A DNA stretch of 64,000 nt from Sphingomonadales bacterium (GTDB lineage Bacteria; Pseudomonadota; Alphaproteobacteria; Sphingomonadales; Sphingomonadaceae), in the NCBI GenBank assembly GCA_025356275.1, contig JANXUK010000134.1, forward strand, positions 1 to 64,000, written 5' to 3'. A program made the translations under genes and the position numbers. Shown here one piece after another: positions 19,416-28,857 of this stretch. The notes under the pieces are model-generated. The model was not told where the DNA came from, did not search any database, and was given only the letters and a program-made list of their open reading frames with translations. The first letter of the stretch is position 1. Each line of letters opens with the position of its first letter.

Positions 19416-21215
19416 TCAATGGTTGTCGCGCGGCAGGCCGCTGGTCTGGGCGATACGTTGAAAACGTTCAGCGCCCTCAAGGATCGCACCTGTGTCGAGT
19501 TGGCCAATCACAGCGCGCTGAATCTGCTGCCATGGGGTCTGCGATGCGGGATAGGCATAGCTGCCCGCTGCCGCCAAGGCCGCGCGCCGCTCCGCCAGTA
19601 TCGCCTGCGAAATCAACACATTGGCGGTACCACGCGCCAGATCGATCCGCACACGGTCGCCAGTCTTCAGCAGCGCGAGCCCGCCCCCCGCCGCCGCCTC
19701 GGGCGAGGCATTGAGGATCGAGGGGCTGGCGCTGGTCCCCGATTGCCGGCCATCGCCGAGGCAGGGCAGCCCGCTGATCCCCTCGCGCAGCAGATACGCT
19801 GGCGCGCGCATATTGACCACTTCGGCGGCACCCGGATAGCCGATCGGCCCGGCGCCGCGCATCACCAGCAGCGTGGCAGCGTCGATGGCGAGCGCAGGAT
19901 CATCGATGCGGGCGTGGTAATCCTCGGGCCCGTCAAACACCACCACCGGCCCCTCGAAAGCATCGGGATCGCCCGGGGCGGAGAGATAGCGTGCGCGGAA
20001 TTCCTCTGAAATAACGCTGGTTTTCATAATCGCCGCATCGAACAGATTGCCCGACAACACCAGGAAACCGGCATCGCGGACCAGTGGATCGGCGAAGGCG
20101 CGGATCACCTTGGCGTCCATGATGCGGGCTTCGCGGCAATTGTCACCGATGCTTTTGCCATTGGCGGTCAGCGCGGATTCGTCGATCAGCCCTGCGCCGA
20201 TCAACTGCGCCACCACCGCCGGAACGCCGCCCGCGTGGTAATAATCCTCGCCCAGATACTCGCCTGCAGGCATCATATTGACCAGCAGCGGCACCTTATG
20301 CCCATACTCCTGCCACGCGCGCAGCGGCAGATCGACGCCGATATGACGGGCGATGGCGGCCAGGTGGATCGGTGCGTTGGTCGAGCCGCCGATGGCCGAA
20401 TTCACCACGATGGCATTGCGAAACGCCGCCGGGGTCAGGATGTCCGACGGTTTGAGATCCTCCACCACCATGCCGACGATGCGCTTGCCGGTGTGATACG
20501 CGCATTCTTGGCGGTCGCGATAGGGCGCGGGGATCGCGGCGCTGCCCGGCAGGCTCATGCCCAGCGCCTCGGTCAGGCTGTTCATCGTGGTCGCGGTGCC
20601 CATGGTGTTGCAATAGCCGGTGGAGGGCGCGGAGGAGGCGACAAGGCGGATAAAACCATCGTGATCGATCTCACCCCGGCTGAGCATTTCGCGCGCTTTC
20701 CACACGATAGTGCCGCTGCCGGTGCGCTCACCCCCCTGTCCGTTCTTGGCATGCCAGCCGTTGAGCATCGGGCCCACGGACAGCGCGATGGCAGGGATGT
20801 TGACCGTCGCAGCGGCCATCAGGCAGGCGGGCGTCGTCTTGTCGCACCCGATGGTCAGCACCACGGCGTCGAGCGGATAGCCGTACAGCACCTCGACCAG
20901 CCCGAGATAGGCCAGATTGCGGTCAAGCCCGGCGGTGGGACGCTTGCCGGTTTCCTGGATCGGATGGACCGGGAATTCGATGGCGACCCCTCCCGCATCG
21001 CGGATACCGTCGCGCAGCCGATCCGCCAGCACCAGATGGTGCCGGTTGCACGGGCTGAGGTCGCTGCCGGTCTGGGCGATGCCGATGATCGGGCGGCCGC
21101 TGCGCAATTCCTCCATGCTGAGCCCGAAGTTCAGATACCGCTCCAGATACAGCGCGGTCATGTCGATATTGGCGGGATTGTCGAACCATGCGGCCGAGCG
21201 GAGGGTGCTGGTCAT
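19416..21215 (-). CDS. IlvD/Edd-family sugar-acid dehydratase (xylonate/arabonate/galactonate type)
   Basis: Dehydrates an aldonate to the 2-keto-3-deoxy acid using an Fe-S cluster. 599 residues, nearly collinear from memory with Caulobacter Xyl[28 protein letters not shown] (Cys56), [11 protein letters not shown] (Cys124, Lys126), [14 protein letters not shown] (Cys202), and [17 protein letters not shown] late. These three cysteines are the cluster ligands in the family. Start 21215 has GGAGA nine bases upstream. First gene of the leftward trio with AraD1-like and Gal-type genes. No DgoD-type enolase dehydratase is present in the window, so this is the likely galactonate or arabonate dehydratase of the pathway. 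Confidence 0.88.
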   Translation of the reverse strand: MTSTLRSAAWFDNPANIDMTALYLERYLNFGLSMEELRSGRPIIGIAQTGSDLSPCNRHHLVLADRLRDGIRDAGGVAIEFPVHPIQETGKRPTAGLDRNLAYLGLVEVLYGYPLDAVVLTIGCDKTTPACLMAAATVNIPAIALSVGPMLNGWHAKNGQGGERTGSGTIVWKAREMLSRGEIDHDGFIRLVASSAPSTGYCNTMGTATTMNSLTEALGMSLPGSAAIPAPYRDRQECAYHTGKRIVGMVVEDLKPSDILTPAAFRNAIVVNSAIGGSTNAPIHLAAIARHIGVDLPLRAWQEYGHKVPLLVNMMPAGEYLGEDYYHAGGVPAVVAQLIGAGLIDESALTANGKSIGDNCREARIMDAKVIRAFADPLVRDAGFLVLSGNLFDAAIMKTSVISEEFRARYLSAPGDPDAFEGPVVVFDGPEDYHARIDDPALAIDAATLLVMRGAGPIGYPGAAEVVNMRAPAYLLREGISGLPCLGDGRQSGTSASPSILNASPEAAAGGGLALLKTGDRVRIDLARGTANVLISQAILAERRAALAAAGSYAYPASQTPWQQIQRAVIGQLDTGAILEGAERFQRIAQTSGLPRDNH

Positions 21216-21639
21216 AAGGGCTCTCCGGGCGGGTTGAGCATATCGGCGAAATTCTGTGGTTCGGGCGCGATGCCGTCACCCATCCGGCGGATATGACCAT
21301 GCTGGCCGATGACAGTGTCGTCAATAAAATTGCCGGCGAAGAGTTACAGCCCCGGCCGATTGCCGGATCGGCCGCCGGTGCGACCGATTGCGGCCGATTG
21401 CGGCGTTTGGGCGCGCTCTGCGTTCGCGACCGGGGCCGGGGTCGAAACCACCGCAGCCAGCATCGCTCCCGCGCTCCCTGTCGCGAGCCGCAGCATTGAC
21501 CCGATCCGCTAGACCCGGCGCATCAACCGGAGGCACCGCAGTACCGCCCGCGCGGCCCCGCAATCACACTCTGCGGTGATCGCGGGGCGGTGGATCACGC
21601 GCAGGGGCATGCCGAAAACCGGATTTGGGAGATGATGCA
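21216..21639. other. Divergent intergenic region, dehydratase / sugar porter
   Basis: A 424-base spacer expected to hold promoters and operators for both leftward and rightward catabolic genes. Short open frames cross it but none has protein-like character. GGGAG precedes the porter start. No regulator gene lies in the cluster, so the controlling protein is elsewhere. Confidence 0.4.
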
Positions 21640-23033
21640 ATGACCGGTATGATGGCGCCCGGCGCCGATATGCCCAAACCGGGCGCCAAATCTGGCGGTA
21701 CCGCGCCGGCGCTGGTGCTGATCACCGCGCTGTTCTTCATCTGGGCCTTCGTGACCAATCTGATCGATCCGCTCGTGAAGAGCATGAAGGTGATCTACAC
21801 GCTCAGCGATTTTGAAACGCAGCTCAATCAGTTTGCGTTTTTCATCGCCTATGGCGTGATGTCGATCCCGGCGGCGGCGTATCTGGCGCGCAAGGGCTAT
21901 GCCCATTCGATCATTCTGGGGTTGCTCGGCGTGGTTGGCGGTTGCCTGATCGCCTGGTCGACCGGCCTGTCGCACAGCTTTGTCACGGTGCTGGCGGGTC
22001 TGTTCGTCGCGGCATCAGGGATCGCGCTGTTGCAGGTGGCGGCCAATCCGCTGATCGCCGCGATGGGGGAGGCCAGGAACACCCATTTCCGCCTCAACCT
22101 CAGCCAGGCGTTCAATTCGATGGGCGCCTATGCCGGCGGCATTTTCGGCGCGGCTTTCCTGCTAAAGGGCGATCTGTTCAAGAAGGATGCCGTGCTCACC
22201 CCTGCGCTGAAAGCCGGCGGTTTGTCATTCGTCACCCATGTCTACCTGGAGATCGCGGCGGCGCTGGCGCTGTTCGCGCTGGCGGTGTTTCTGGTGCGAC
22301 GCACGATTGCGGCCCATGCCCCGGTGATGGCGGCGCATGCCGAATCGCCGCTGTCGGCGCTGCGGTCGAAATGGGCCAAGCTCGGCGCGTTGGGCATTTT
22401 CCTGTATGTCGGGGCGGAGGTCTGCGTGATCTCCGGCATGATCTTCTTCCTGGAGCAGAAGCAGATCCTTGACATCCCGACGCAGGTGGCCGGCTTCGTC
22501 GGGCCGATCTTCATGCTGTTTGCCATGTTCGGCCGGTTCGGGGGCAGCTTGCTGCTGCGCCGCTTCAAGGCGACGACGATGCTGGCGCTGGTTGCGGCGG
22601 GGGCCTGTGTGCTGTGTCTGATCGTGATCGTAACGCATGGCATGGCGCCGACAGCATTGGGGGGTTCGATCACCCTGCCGGGCGGTTATCGCGCGCCGCT
22701 GACCTTGGGCTTTATCCCCGGCGTGGCGGCGATCCTGCTCGGGCTGATGAATTCGATCATGTTCCCGACGATCTTCACGATCACGCTGGAGCGGTCATCG
22801 GCGCCGGCTTCGGCGACATCGGGCTGATGTGCATGGCGATCTGCGGCGGCGGGTTCATCTCGATCCTGTATGGCGGGGTGATCGATCTGCTGACCACGCA
22901 ATTCCCGGTTGGAGCGCGGTCGGTGGCGTTTATCGTGCCGCTGGCGTGCTATGCCTATGTGCTGTGGTTCGCGCGCGCGGCCCGTTCGGCGGGGACGCAT
23001 GTAATCGAGGAGGACGTGGCGCCGGCGCATTAG
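21640..23033 (+). pseudogene. FucP/GluP-type MFS sugar porter, frameshifted near the C-terminus
   Basis: Inner-membrane sugar:H+ symporter of the FucP family with about twelve hydrophobic segments. N-terminal part: ALFFIWAFVTNLIDPLV, then ANPLIAAMG and LNLSQAFNSMGAYAGG, typical of this family. The first frame runs to ITLERSSAPASATSG and stops at 22827; family similarity continues one frame over as LMCMAICGGGFISILYGG to the stop at 23033. Adding one C in TCGGGCTG (near 22823) restores a ~465-residue protein. The lesion removes the last two helices, so the product would probably be inactive unless the shift is an assembly error. ATG at 21640 chosen for GGGAG upstream. Its TAG is the first triplet of the 64-bp repeat. 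Confidence 0.8.
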
Positions 23034-23194
23034 AGCATTGTGCCAAAAAGTGGGTGCCGGTTTTTGGCAATAAACGATGCGAAAACAAAGACTCTAGAGC
23101 ATCGTGCCAAAAAGTGGGTACCGGTTTTTGGCAATAAACGATGCGAAAACAAAGACTCTAGAGCAAGATGCGATTCTGTTTTATCGCATCTTGC
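23031..23194. repeat. 64-bp tandem repeat with nested hairpins
   Basis: Units 23031-23094 and 23095-23158 differ at only a few positions; a third, diverged start (TAGAGCAAGATGCG) follows at 23159. Each unit contains CCAAAAA...TTTTTGG inside an outer GCATCGT...ACGATGC pairing; the third forms CAAGATGCGAT...ATCGCATCTTG. It fills the gap between convergent genes and could act as a bidirectional terminator. Confidence 0.85.
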
Positions 23195-23206
23195 ATTAGC
23201 GCGCCG

Positions 23207-23854
23207 CTACGCCTGCAATGCGGCGATAAACCGGGCTGCTGCGGCGGCAACTTTGGCCGCGCCGTCGCCCTTGCGGTACAGCGCCGAAGCTATGCCCGCG
23301 CCGGCGGCCCCGGCATTGAGCCAAGGGCGCAATGTCTCCGGCGTGATCCCGCCCACCGCCAGCAGCGGCAATTGCAGCGGCAGCACCGCCAATTGCGCGC
23401 GCAATATCGCCGGGCTTGCTGCCTCCGCCGGGAACAATTTCAGCGCATGCGCCCCGGCGGCGGCGGCGGCAAAGCCCTCGCTGGGCGTGAAGAACCCCGG
23501 CATCGCCACCATCCCCGCCGCGACGCTGGCCGCGATCACCGCCGGATTGGTGTTGGGCGAGATTGCCAACTGCCCGCCGGCATCGCGCACCGCATGCGCC
23601 TCCGCCACCGTCAGCACCGTGCCCGCGCCGATCAGCACCGGCGCCGGATAGCGCCCGGCCAGCGCCGCGATAGAGGCCAGGGGATCGGGCGAATTGAGCG
23701 GTACCTCGATCAGCGCAAATCCCGCCTCGACCAGCCCGTCGGTAATGGCCACCACCTCATCGGGTCGCACCCCGCGAAGGATCGCTACCAGCGGGCAATG
23801 CGCCATGGCGGCGGCAAGCAGAGCCTTGGGGGCGGTTTGAGGGTCAGTGAGCAT
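23207..23854 (-). CDS. dgoA: 2-dehydro-3-deoxy-6-phosphogalactonate aldolase
   Basis: Cleaves KDPGal to pyruvate and glyceraldehyde 3-phosphate, the last step of the De Ley-Doudoroff pathway. 215 residues of the KDPG/KDPGal class-I aldolase family: Glu50 (FALIEVPLNSP), Schiff-base Lys139 (HALKLFPAE), and phosphate-binding GGITPETL. EVPLNSP and the pairing with dgoK favour the galactonate rather than the gluconate enzyme. The ATG at 23854 lies inside the end of dgoK (11-base overlap), so the two are coupled. Longer upstream frame belongs to the dgoK region. Confidence 0.9.
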   Translation of the reverse strand: MLTDPQTAPKALLAAAMAHCPLVAILRGVRPDEVVAITDGLVEAGFALIEVPLNSPDPLASIAALAGRYPAPVLIGAGTVLTVAEAHAVRDAGGQLAISPNTNPAVIAASVAAGMVAMPGFFTPSEGFAAAAAGAHALKLFPAEAASPAILRAQLAVLPLQLPLLAVGGITPETLRPWLNAGAAGAGIASALYRKGDGAAKVAAAAARFIAALQA

Positions 23855-24734
23855 GTCTGCGTGTCCAGATTTCGGTGATACCAGCGATAAACGCCGCTTC
23901 GCTGGATAGCGCAATGGGAACCGCGCCAGCCTCGCCAATCGCGGCGGCATAGAGCGTACCCAGGGCGGGGCCCGCCAACAGGTGCACCCGTGCGCCGGGG
24001 GACAGTGTGCGCGCGCCGACATCGGCGCCGATCAGCAGCCCGCTGGCATAGGCGGCGCTGTCCTCGGGCGCGCGCCGGCCCAGCAGCGCTGCGGCGCGGA
24101 TACGGAACAATTGGCTCAGCAGGTCGCCGTTGAACCCGGCGCGCACCCCCTCGCGAAATGCCGCGCCATCGCTGACCCCGGCGGTCAGGAAATCAGCCAG
24201 CAGGCTGTGCGTCTTCAGCAGCGCGAACATCTCGCCGGTCATCGCGGTGGCAAAGCCGGCGACCTTGCTGCCCGCCATCCGCGCCCATTTGCAATGCGTC
24301 CCCGGTTGGCACAGCAGCGCATCACCGGGCGCCAGGCCCGCCGCCACCGCGCCGAGCAATTGCACCTCCTCGCCGCGCATCACATCGCCGGCGGGGTCAT
24401 CCAATCGGGCCAGACACAGTCCGGGAACGATGGCGGTGCGCCCGGCTTCAACCCAGACCAGCCCGGCGGCCAGATCGCCAAGCCCGGCGGGGCAGGCGAG
24501 GTAGGGCGCGCTCGCCCACCCTCGCGCCGATCCCACCATCCCGGCGCATAGCATCGGCAAATCGCCCAGCCGCGCCCGGATCGCCGCCGCCTCCAGCGCG
24601 AAGCTGCCCGAAGCAACTGCCATCAATCCGCGCGCATCGCTGAACCCGGCGACCACGCGGCCATCACCGGCCAGAGCCCAGGCCCGGCGGTTGGTCGAAC
24701 CCCAATCGACACCGATAAACGCTGCACTCACCAC
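23844..24734 (-). CDS. dgoK: 2-dehydro-3-deoxygalactonokinase
   Basis: Phosphorylates 2-keto-3-deoxygalactonate with ATP. 296 residues of the DgoK/ASKHA-like family: GVDWGSTNRRAWAL phosphate loop at the N-terminus, CAGMVGSARGW, GTHCKWARM and FATAMTGEMFALL, all family hallmarks. Start is GTG at 24734, overlapping the stop of the upstream SSS symporter gene, and it overlaps dgoA by 11 bases, giving a compact operon. Cytoplasmic. Confidence 0.92.
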   Translation of the reverse strand: MVSAAFIGVDWGSTNRRAWALAGDGRVVAGFSDARGLMAVASGSFALEAAAIRARLGDLPMLCAGMVGSARGWASAPYLACPAGLGDLAAGLVWVEAGRTAIVPGLCLARLDDPAGDVMRGEEVQLLGAVAAGLAPGDALLCQPGTHCKWARMAGSKVAGFATAMTGEMFALLKTHSLLADFLTAGVSDGAAFREGVRAGFNGDLLSQLFRIRAAALLGRRAPEDSAAYASGLLIGADVGARTLSPGARVHLLAGPALGTLYAAAIGEAGAVPIALSSEAAFIAGITEIWTRRHAH

Positions 24735-26305
24735 CAGTAGCTATACAACCCGGCCAGCACCGCCACGATCGCCAGCGCCCCGAGATTGAATCCGCCGGAC
24801 GTGGCAAAGCTGACATGGTTCAGTTTGATCCGGTTGTTCGAGGCGGGCGCTGGCCGCGCCAGCGACACCACCACCGCCAGCAGCAGCGACAGGCCAAAGA
24901 TGATCGCCATCCGGTTGATAAATGGTATCGCGGTTAGCGCCGCGACACCGCCAAAGCGAAAGAGGATGCTCAGCACCACCGACGCTACTGCTCCGCTGAG
25001 CGCCCCCGCCTCGGTCGCGCCGCGCCAGAACAGGCCGGTCAGGAAAATCACCGTGATGCCCGGCGTAACGAAGCCCGAAAACTCCTGAATATACTGAAAC
25101 GCCTGATCGAGGCTGCCCAGCAAGGGCCGCGCCGCCAAGATACCGATTACCACCGCGACACAGGCCGCGATCCGCCCGACCATCACCAGATGGTGCTGAT
25201 CCTTGCGCGTGTTCGCAAATTTGGCATAGATATCAAGCGTGAAGATCGTGGCAATCGAATTGATCTTGGACGCACACGAGGCAATGATCGCCGCCACCAA
25301 CGCGGCAAACACCAGCCCCAGCAGGCCCGGCGGCAACATCGCCATCATTGTCGGATAGGCCTGATCGGGCTTGGCCAGACCCGGTGCCAGCACCACCGCC
25401 GCGATCCCCGGCAACACGATGATCACCGGCATCAGCAGCTTGAGGAACCCGGCGAACAGCACGCCGCGCTGCGCCTCCGCCAGGCTTTTCGCCGCCAGCG
25501 CCCGCTGCACGATATATTGGTTGCACCCCCAATAGGCGAGGTTGGCGATCCACATCCCGCCGATCAGCACGGCAAGCCCCGGCAGCTCCCGGTAATGCGG
25601 GCTGGCCTGCGTCAGGATCATATGGAAGTGATCGGGCGCCCGCGCCATAAGCGTGCCAAATCCCGCCATCACGCCGTGCCCCGCGCCGATCTTGCCCAGC
25701 GTCAGCCACGCGATCACCAGCCCGCCCGATACCAGCAGCGCCACCTGCACAATATCGGTCAGCGCCACCGCCTTTAGCCCGCCGCGCAACTGATACAGCA
25801 GCGCGAATACGCCCAACCCGACCAGCGCCAGATCCTGATTGACCCCCGTCACCTGCGCCACCGCCAGCGACCCCAGCCAGATGATCGACGTCAGGTTCAC
25901 GAACACATAGAGCACCAGCCAGAACACCGCCATCACGGTGCGGATGGTCGGCCCGAACCTTTGTTCGAGGAATTGCGGCATCGTGTAGATTTCGTTGGCG
26001 AGGAAGATCGGCAGGAAATATTTGCCCACGATCAGCAAGGTCGCGGCGGCCATCCACTCATAGGAAGCGATGGCCAGCCCGATGGCATAACCCGATCCGG
26101 CCATGCCCACGATCTGCTCCGCCGAGATATTGGCCGCGATCAGCGACGCGCCAATCGCCCACCACGGCAGCGATTTGGAAGCTAGGAAATAATCGGTAGT
26201 GTTGGTGTCGTGGCCCTTTTTCTCGCGCGACACATATTGCGCCAGGCCAAAGATGAACACGGCATAGATCGCCAGCATCACCACATCGATTGTCGCCAGC
26301 TTCAT
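24728..26305 (-). CDS. Sodium/sugar symporter, SSS family (SGLT type)
   Basis: Imports a monosaccharide with Na+ across the inner membrane. 525 residues with about 13-14 hydrophobic helices. SGLT-type motifs: DYFLASKSLPWWAIGASLIAAN, ISAEQIVGMAG, a WGCNQYIVQRALAAKS segment, and a central QRGVLFAGFLKLL. Order in the operon is symporter-dgoK-dgoA, so galactose or its acid is the probable substrate. A second, MFS porter for the same cluster is frameshifted. Start at 26305; ribosome-binding site weak. Confidence 0.88.
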   Translation of the reverse strand: MKLATIDVVMLAIYAVFIFGLAQYVSREKKGHDTNTTDYFLASKSLPWWAIGASLIAANISAEQIVGMAGSGYAIGLAIASYEWMAAATLLIVGKYFLPIFLANEIYTMPQFLEQRFGPTIRTVMAVFWLVLYVFVNLTSIIWLGSLAVAQVTGVNQDLALVGLGVFALLYQLRGGLKAVALTDIVQVALLVSGGLVIAWLTLGKIGAGHGVMAGFGTLMARAPDHFHMILTQASPHYRELPGLAVLIGGMWIANLAYWGCNQYIVQRALAAKSLAEAQRGVLFAGFLKLLMPVIIVLPGIAAVVLAPGLAKPDQAYPTMMAMLPPGLLGLVFAALVAAIIASCASKINSIATIFTLDIYAKFANTRKDQHHLVMVGRIAACVAVVIGILAARPLLGSLDQAFQYIQEFSGFVTPGITVIFLTGLFWRGATEAGALSGAVASVVLSILFRFGGVAALTAIPFINRMAIIFGLSLLLAVVVSLARPAPASNNRIKLNHVSFATSGGFNLGALAIVAVLAGLYSYWW

Positions 26306-26401
26306 CGCGCTCTACCGCCCGGGTGCCGGCGGCGTTCCGCAGCTCGGCTGCGTGGTCCTAGGGGCAGGGGGCGATGAATGGCAAGGCTGGCGTGGGAAAG
26401 A

Positions 26402-27271
26402 TCAGCCTGCATAGCAATGCGGAGCCAGCCCGCGGCACCCCGGATCAACCTCGAACAGCGCGCCGGCATGCGCTTCCTCCACCCCGTCCGAGGCCGAGGT
26501 CACGAACATCCGGTCGAGGTTCGGGCCGGCAAAGGTGCAGCGCGTGATCTGGCTGGCGGGCAGAGTGATCCAGCGTTCGCGCACCCCCTCGGGGGTGAAT
26601 CGGCTGACGCAGCCGCCGCCCCAATGCGCGATCCAGATGCCGCCCTGTGCATCAACGGTCATGCCGTCGGGCGATCCCCAGTCCGGGGCGAAGGCGATGA
26701 ACGGCTCGCGCGGGCCGATCCCGCCGACGCTCAGCGGATAGCGATAGACCAGGCCGGCGGCGGTCTCGGTGTGGTACATCCAGCGCCCTTCGGGGCACAA
26801 TGCCGGGCCATTGGCGATGGTATAGCCGGTGTCGGCCCGGTGCCACGTCCGATCCGGGTCGAGGCAGTATAGCGCGGCCTGCGGGGCCTCCCCCGGCGCG
26901 GCGTCATTCATCATCATCGTGCCCGCCCAGATCCGGCCCCAGGGGTCGGCGGCGGCGTCATTCATGCGGTTGTCGGGCAGATGCGGTTCGGGATCGGCGA
27001 TGCGCGTGATGGTGAGCGGGTCGAGGCTCAGCTCGGCAAAGCCCGACTGAAAGCCGGCGATGAGCCCCGGTTTGGCGGCGCGTTCGATTACCCAACCGAT
27101 CATCTCGGGCATCGCCCATTCCTGCACCGCATCGCTGCCATCGAGCGCCAGCCGGCTCAGCCGCTTGCCCATGATGTCGGTCCAAAACACCGCGTTATGG
27201 CGCGGCGAATACATCACCCCTTCGCCCAGCACATCGCGCCGGGCGCGCGGCACGATCCGCCATGCGCTCAT
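26402..27271 (-). CDS. SMP-30/gluconolactonase-family sugar lactonase
   Basis: Hydrolyses the aldonolactone made by the sugar dehydrogenase. 289 residues of six-bladed propeller: LGEGVMYSPRHNAVFWTDI near the start (metal-site Glu), LPDNRMNDAAADPWGRIWAGTM (Asn/Asp ligands), GYTIANGPALCPEG, GSPDGMTVDAQGGIWIAHWGGG. These match the divalent-metal sites of the family. ATGA overlap with the upstream ThuA-domain gene (27268-27271) shows they are coupled. 96 bases separate it from the symporter. Confidence 0.88.
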   Translation of the reverse strand: MSAWRIVPRARRDVLGEGVMYSPRHNAVFWTDIMGKRLSRLALDGSDAVQEWAMPEMIGWVIERAAKPGLIAGFQSGFAELSLDPLTITRIADPEPHLPDNRMNDAAADPWGRIWAGTMMMNDAAPGEAPQAALYCLDPDRTWHRADTGYTIANGPALCPEGRWMYHTETAAGLVYRYPLSVGGIGPREPFIAFAPDWGSPDGMTVDAQGGIWIAHWGGGCVSRFTPEGVRERWITLPASQITRCTFAGPNLDRMFVTSASDGVEEAHAGALFEVDPGCRGLAPHCYAG

Positions 27272-28389
27272 GCGGCGCGGCAGGTGTTCGCAGCGGGCGT
27301 CACCAGCCAGCGCATCGCATTCTCCAGCAGCAGCGCGTAATGCGGTTCGGTATAGCCCTCGGGGCGGTGGCCGATCGCCGAATAGACCATCCGCCCGCGC
27401 CCGATGCAGCGGGTCCAGACGATCGGATGGTCGCCCATCCGCAAATCCTGCCCGCCCATGCCGACCTGATGGTAGGTGGCTTCATCCAGCGCCGCCAGAA
27501 CATGCGTGCCGGGCCCGCGCGGGCTGGCTTTGAATGAGTACCATTCGTCGGTCATCGTCCAGTCGGTCAGGCCTTTCGCGAGCGGGCTTTTCGGGTCCTC
27601 AATGGTGATGCGCGCGGCCTGGAACTGCGGTGCCATCGGGTGCCCCTTAAAGCGCGCGCCCAACAGGGTGTCGGCGTACCAGTCCCAGAAATAGGCAGGG
27701 TCGCCGCCGCTGCCATGCACCCCCAGAAAGCCGCCGCCGCGCGCCATATAGGCCTTGAATGCGGCGCGCTGCGAAAGGGTCAGGACGTCGCCGCTGATGT
27801 TGTTCCAGATCACCACATCGAAGCGCGCGAGGGTATCGGAGGTGAAAGCGCCGCCGCTCTGCGTGGTCACCAGCGTCCAACCGTTCTTCGCGGCGAGCCC
27901 TACAAAAGCGGCATGCGCGGCATCGACCGAGGGGCCGTCGCGGAAGCCATTGATCTTCTCGAACAGCAGGATGTGGCGCTTGCCGGCGGGCAGGTCAAAA
28001 TGCGGACGGTCATTGTCATAGCGGGCACAGCGGGCGCTGCGGTCGGCGGCGGTGATCGGCACAGCGTGCAAGGCGGCATCGGCTGGGATCAGCGCATCCC
28101 CCGCCTTGCCCATAAAGCCCGCGGCCTCGCGCAGCGACAGGATCGCCGCGAAGCTGGGCGGGTCGGTGCGCACAAAGATGGCGGGCATATGCGCGAAGGA
28201 TATGCCGAGCCGCGTCTCGGCCACCCCGCGCGCCGCCGGGCTGAGCAAAATATCGATTAGCGGCGCATTGACCGAGAAGGGGGCATCGCGCCCCGGGCAA
28301 TCGGTCACCGGATGTGCCGCAGCCGCACCGGCAGTGGCCGGCATCGCGCAGGCCGCCGCCGCGAGGATTATTGCCGTGAAGTAGCGCAT
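27268..28389 (-). CDS. Secreted ThuA-domain protein
   Basis: A 373-residue protein with a Sec signal peptide (AAACAMPATAGAAAAHP). Residues ~20-130 form a small N-terminal region with two cysteines; the rest is the ThuA/type-1 glutamine-amidotransferase-like domain (HILLFEKINGFRDGP, FDVVIWNNISGD, GGGFLGVHGSGGDPAYFWDWY, GGQDLRMGDHPIVWTR). ThuA domains occur in sugar-utilisation loci, often as exported proteins, without a settled activity. First gene of the leftward ThuA-lactonase-symporter-dgoK-dgoA operon. The N-terminal extension is not one I recognise. Confidence 0.82.
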   Translation of the reverse strand: MRYFTAIILAAAACAMPATAGAAAAHPVTDCPGRDAPFSVNAPLIDILLSPAARGVAETRLGISFAHMPAIFVRTDPPSFAAILSLREAAGFMGKAGDALIPADAALHAVPITAADRSARCARYDNDRPHFDLPAGKRHILLFEKINGFRDGPSVDAAHAAFVGLAAKNGWTLVTTQSGGAFTSDTLARFDVVIWNNISGDVLTLSQRAAFKAYMARGGGFLGVHGSGGDPAYFWDWYADTLLGARFKGHPMAPQFQAARITIEDPKSPLAKGLTDWTMTDEWYSFKASPRGPGTHVLAALDEATYHQVGMGGQDLRMGDHPIVWTRCIGRGRMVYSAIGHRPEGYTEPHYALLLENAMRWLVTPAANTCRAA

Positions 28390-28430
28390 GTCTCAACCCC
28401 TTTTGCCGCCGAGCAATTATTAACCTTGGC

Positions 28431-28609
28431 CTAGTGGATTGATTTTGACATTCGAGTCCCGCTCGCGGCAAGGGGTGCTTTCGAATATCAAAATCATAAA
28501 ATCCACTAGAAACAATATAATATCTAGTGGTTCTTATGTTTTCCGACATTTGCCTCTGCCCTTGGCGAAAGGGCCGAAAGGGATGCAAATGTCGGAAACG
28601 AACCACTAG
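28431..28609. repeat. Double-hairpin CTAG-bounded repeat, copy B
   Basis: Palindromes 28431-28509 and 28524-28609 with spacer AAACAATATAATAT, the exact reverse complement of the spacer in copy A (5018-5188). Hairpin 28431-28509 is close to the reverse complement of the second hairpin of copy A. Lies upstream of the ThuA operon start. Confidence 0.85.
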
Positions 28610-28857
28610 CGCGGAGGGAGGCAATTGCAACGGCGGCGCTTCGCCTTGCCGCTCCGCCGGGGCGATGATCCGCGAACGCCCCTCCACCATCGCGTTGCCT
28701 GCATTAGACGCGGCCCAACATGGCGGGAGCGATACGATGCGGGCCAGCGATCACGGCATGCAATGGGCGTAGCGTACCGAGCGGACGGTGAGCGCGGGTG
28801 CCACCGATCTGGCGATGCTCAGGCCATATTGGCGGGCTATTGAGGGGGAAACCAGCG
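28610..28857. other. Intergenic spacer, no gene identified
   Basis: 248 bases between repeat copy B and the SDR gene. A GAGGGGGA ribosome-binding site precedes the SDR start; nothing else recognised. Confidence 0.35.
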
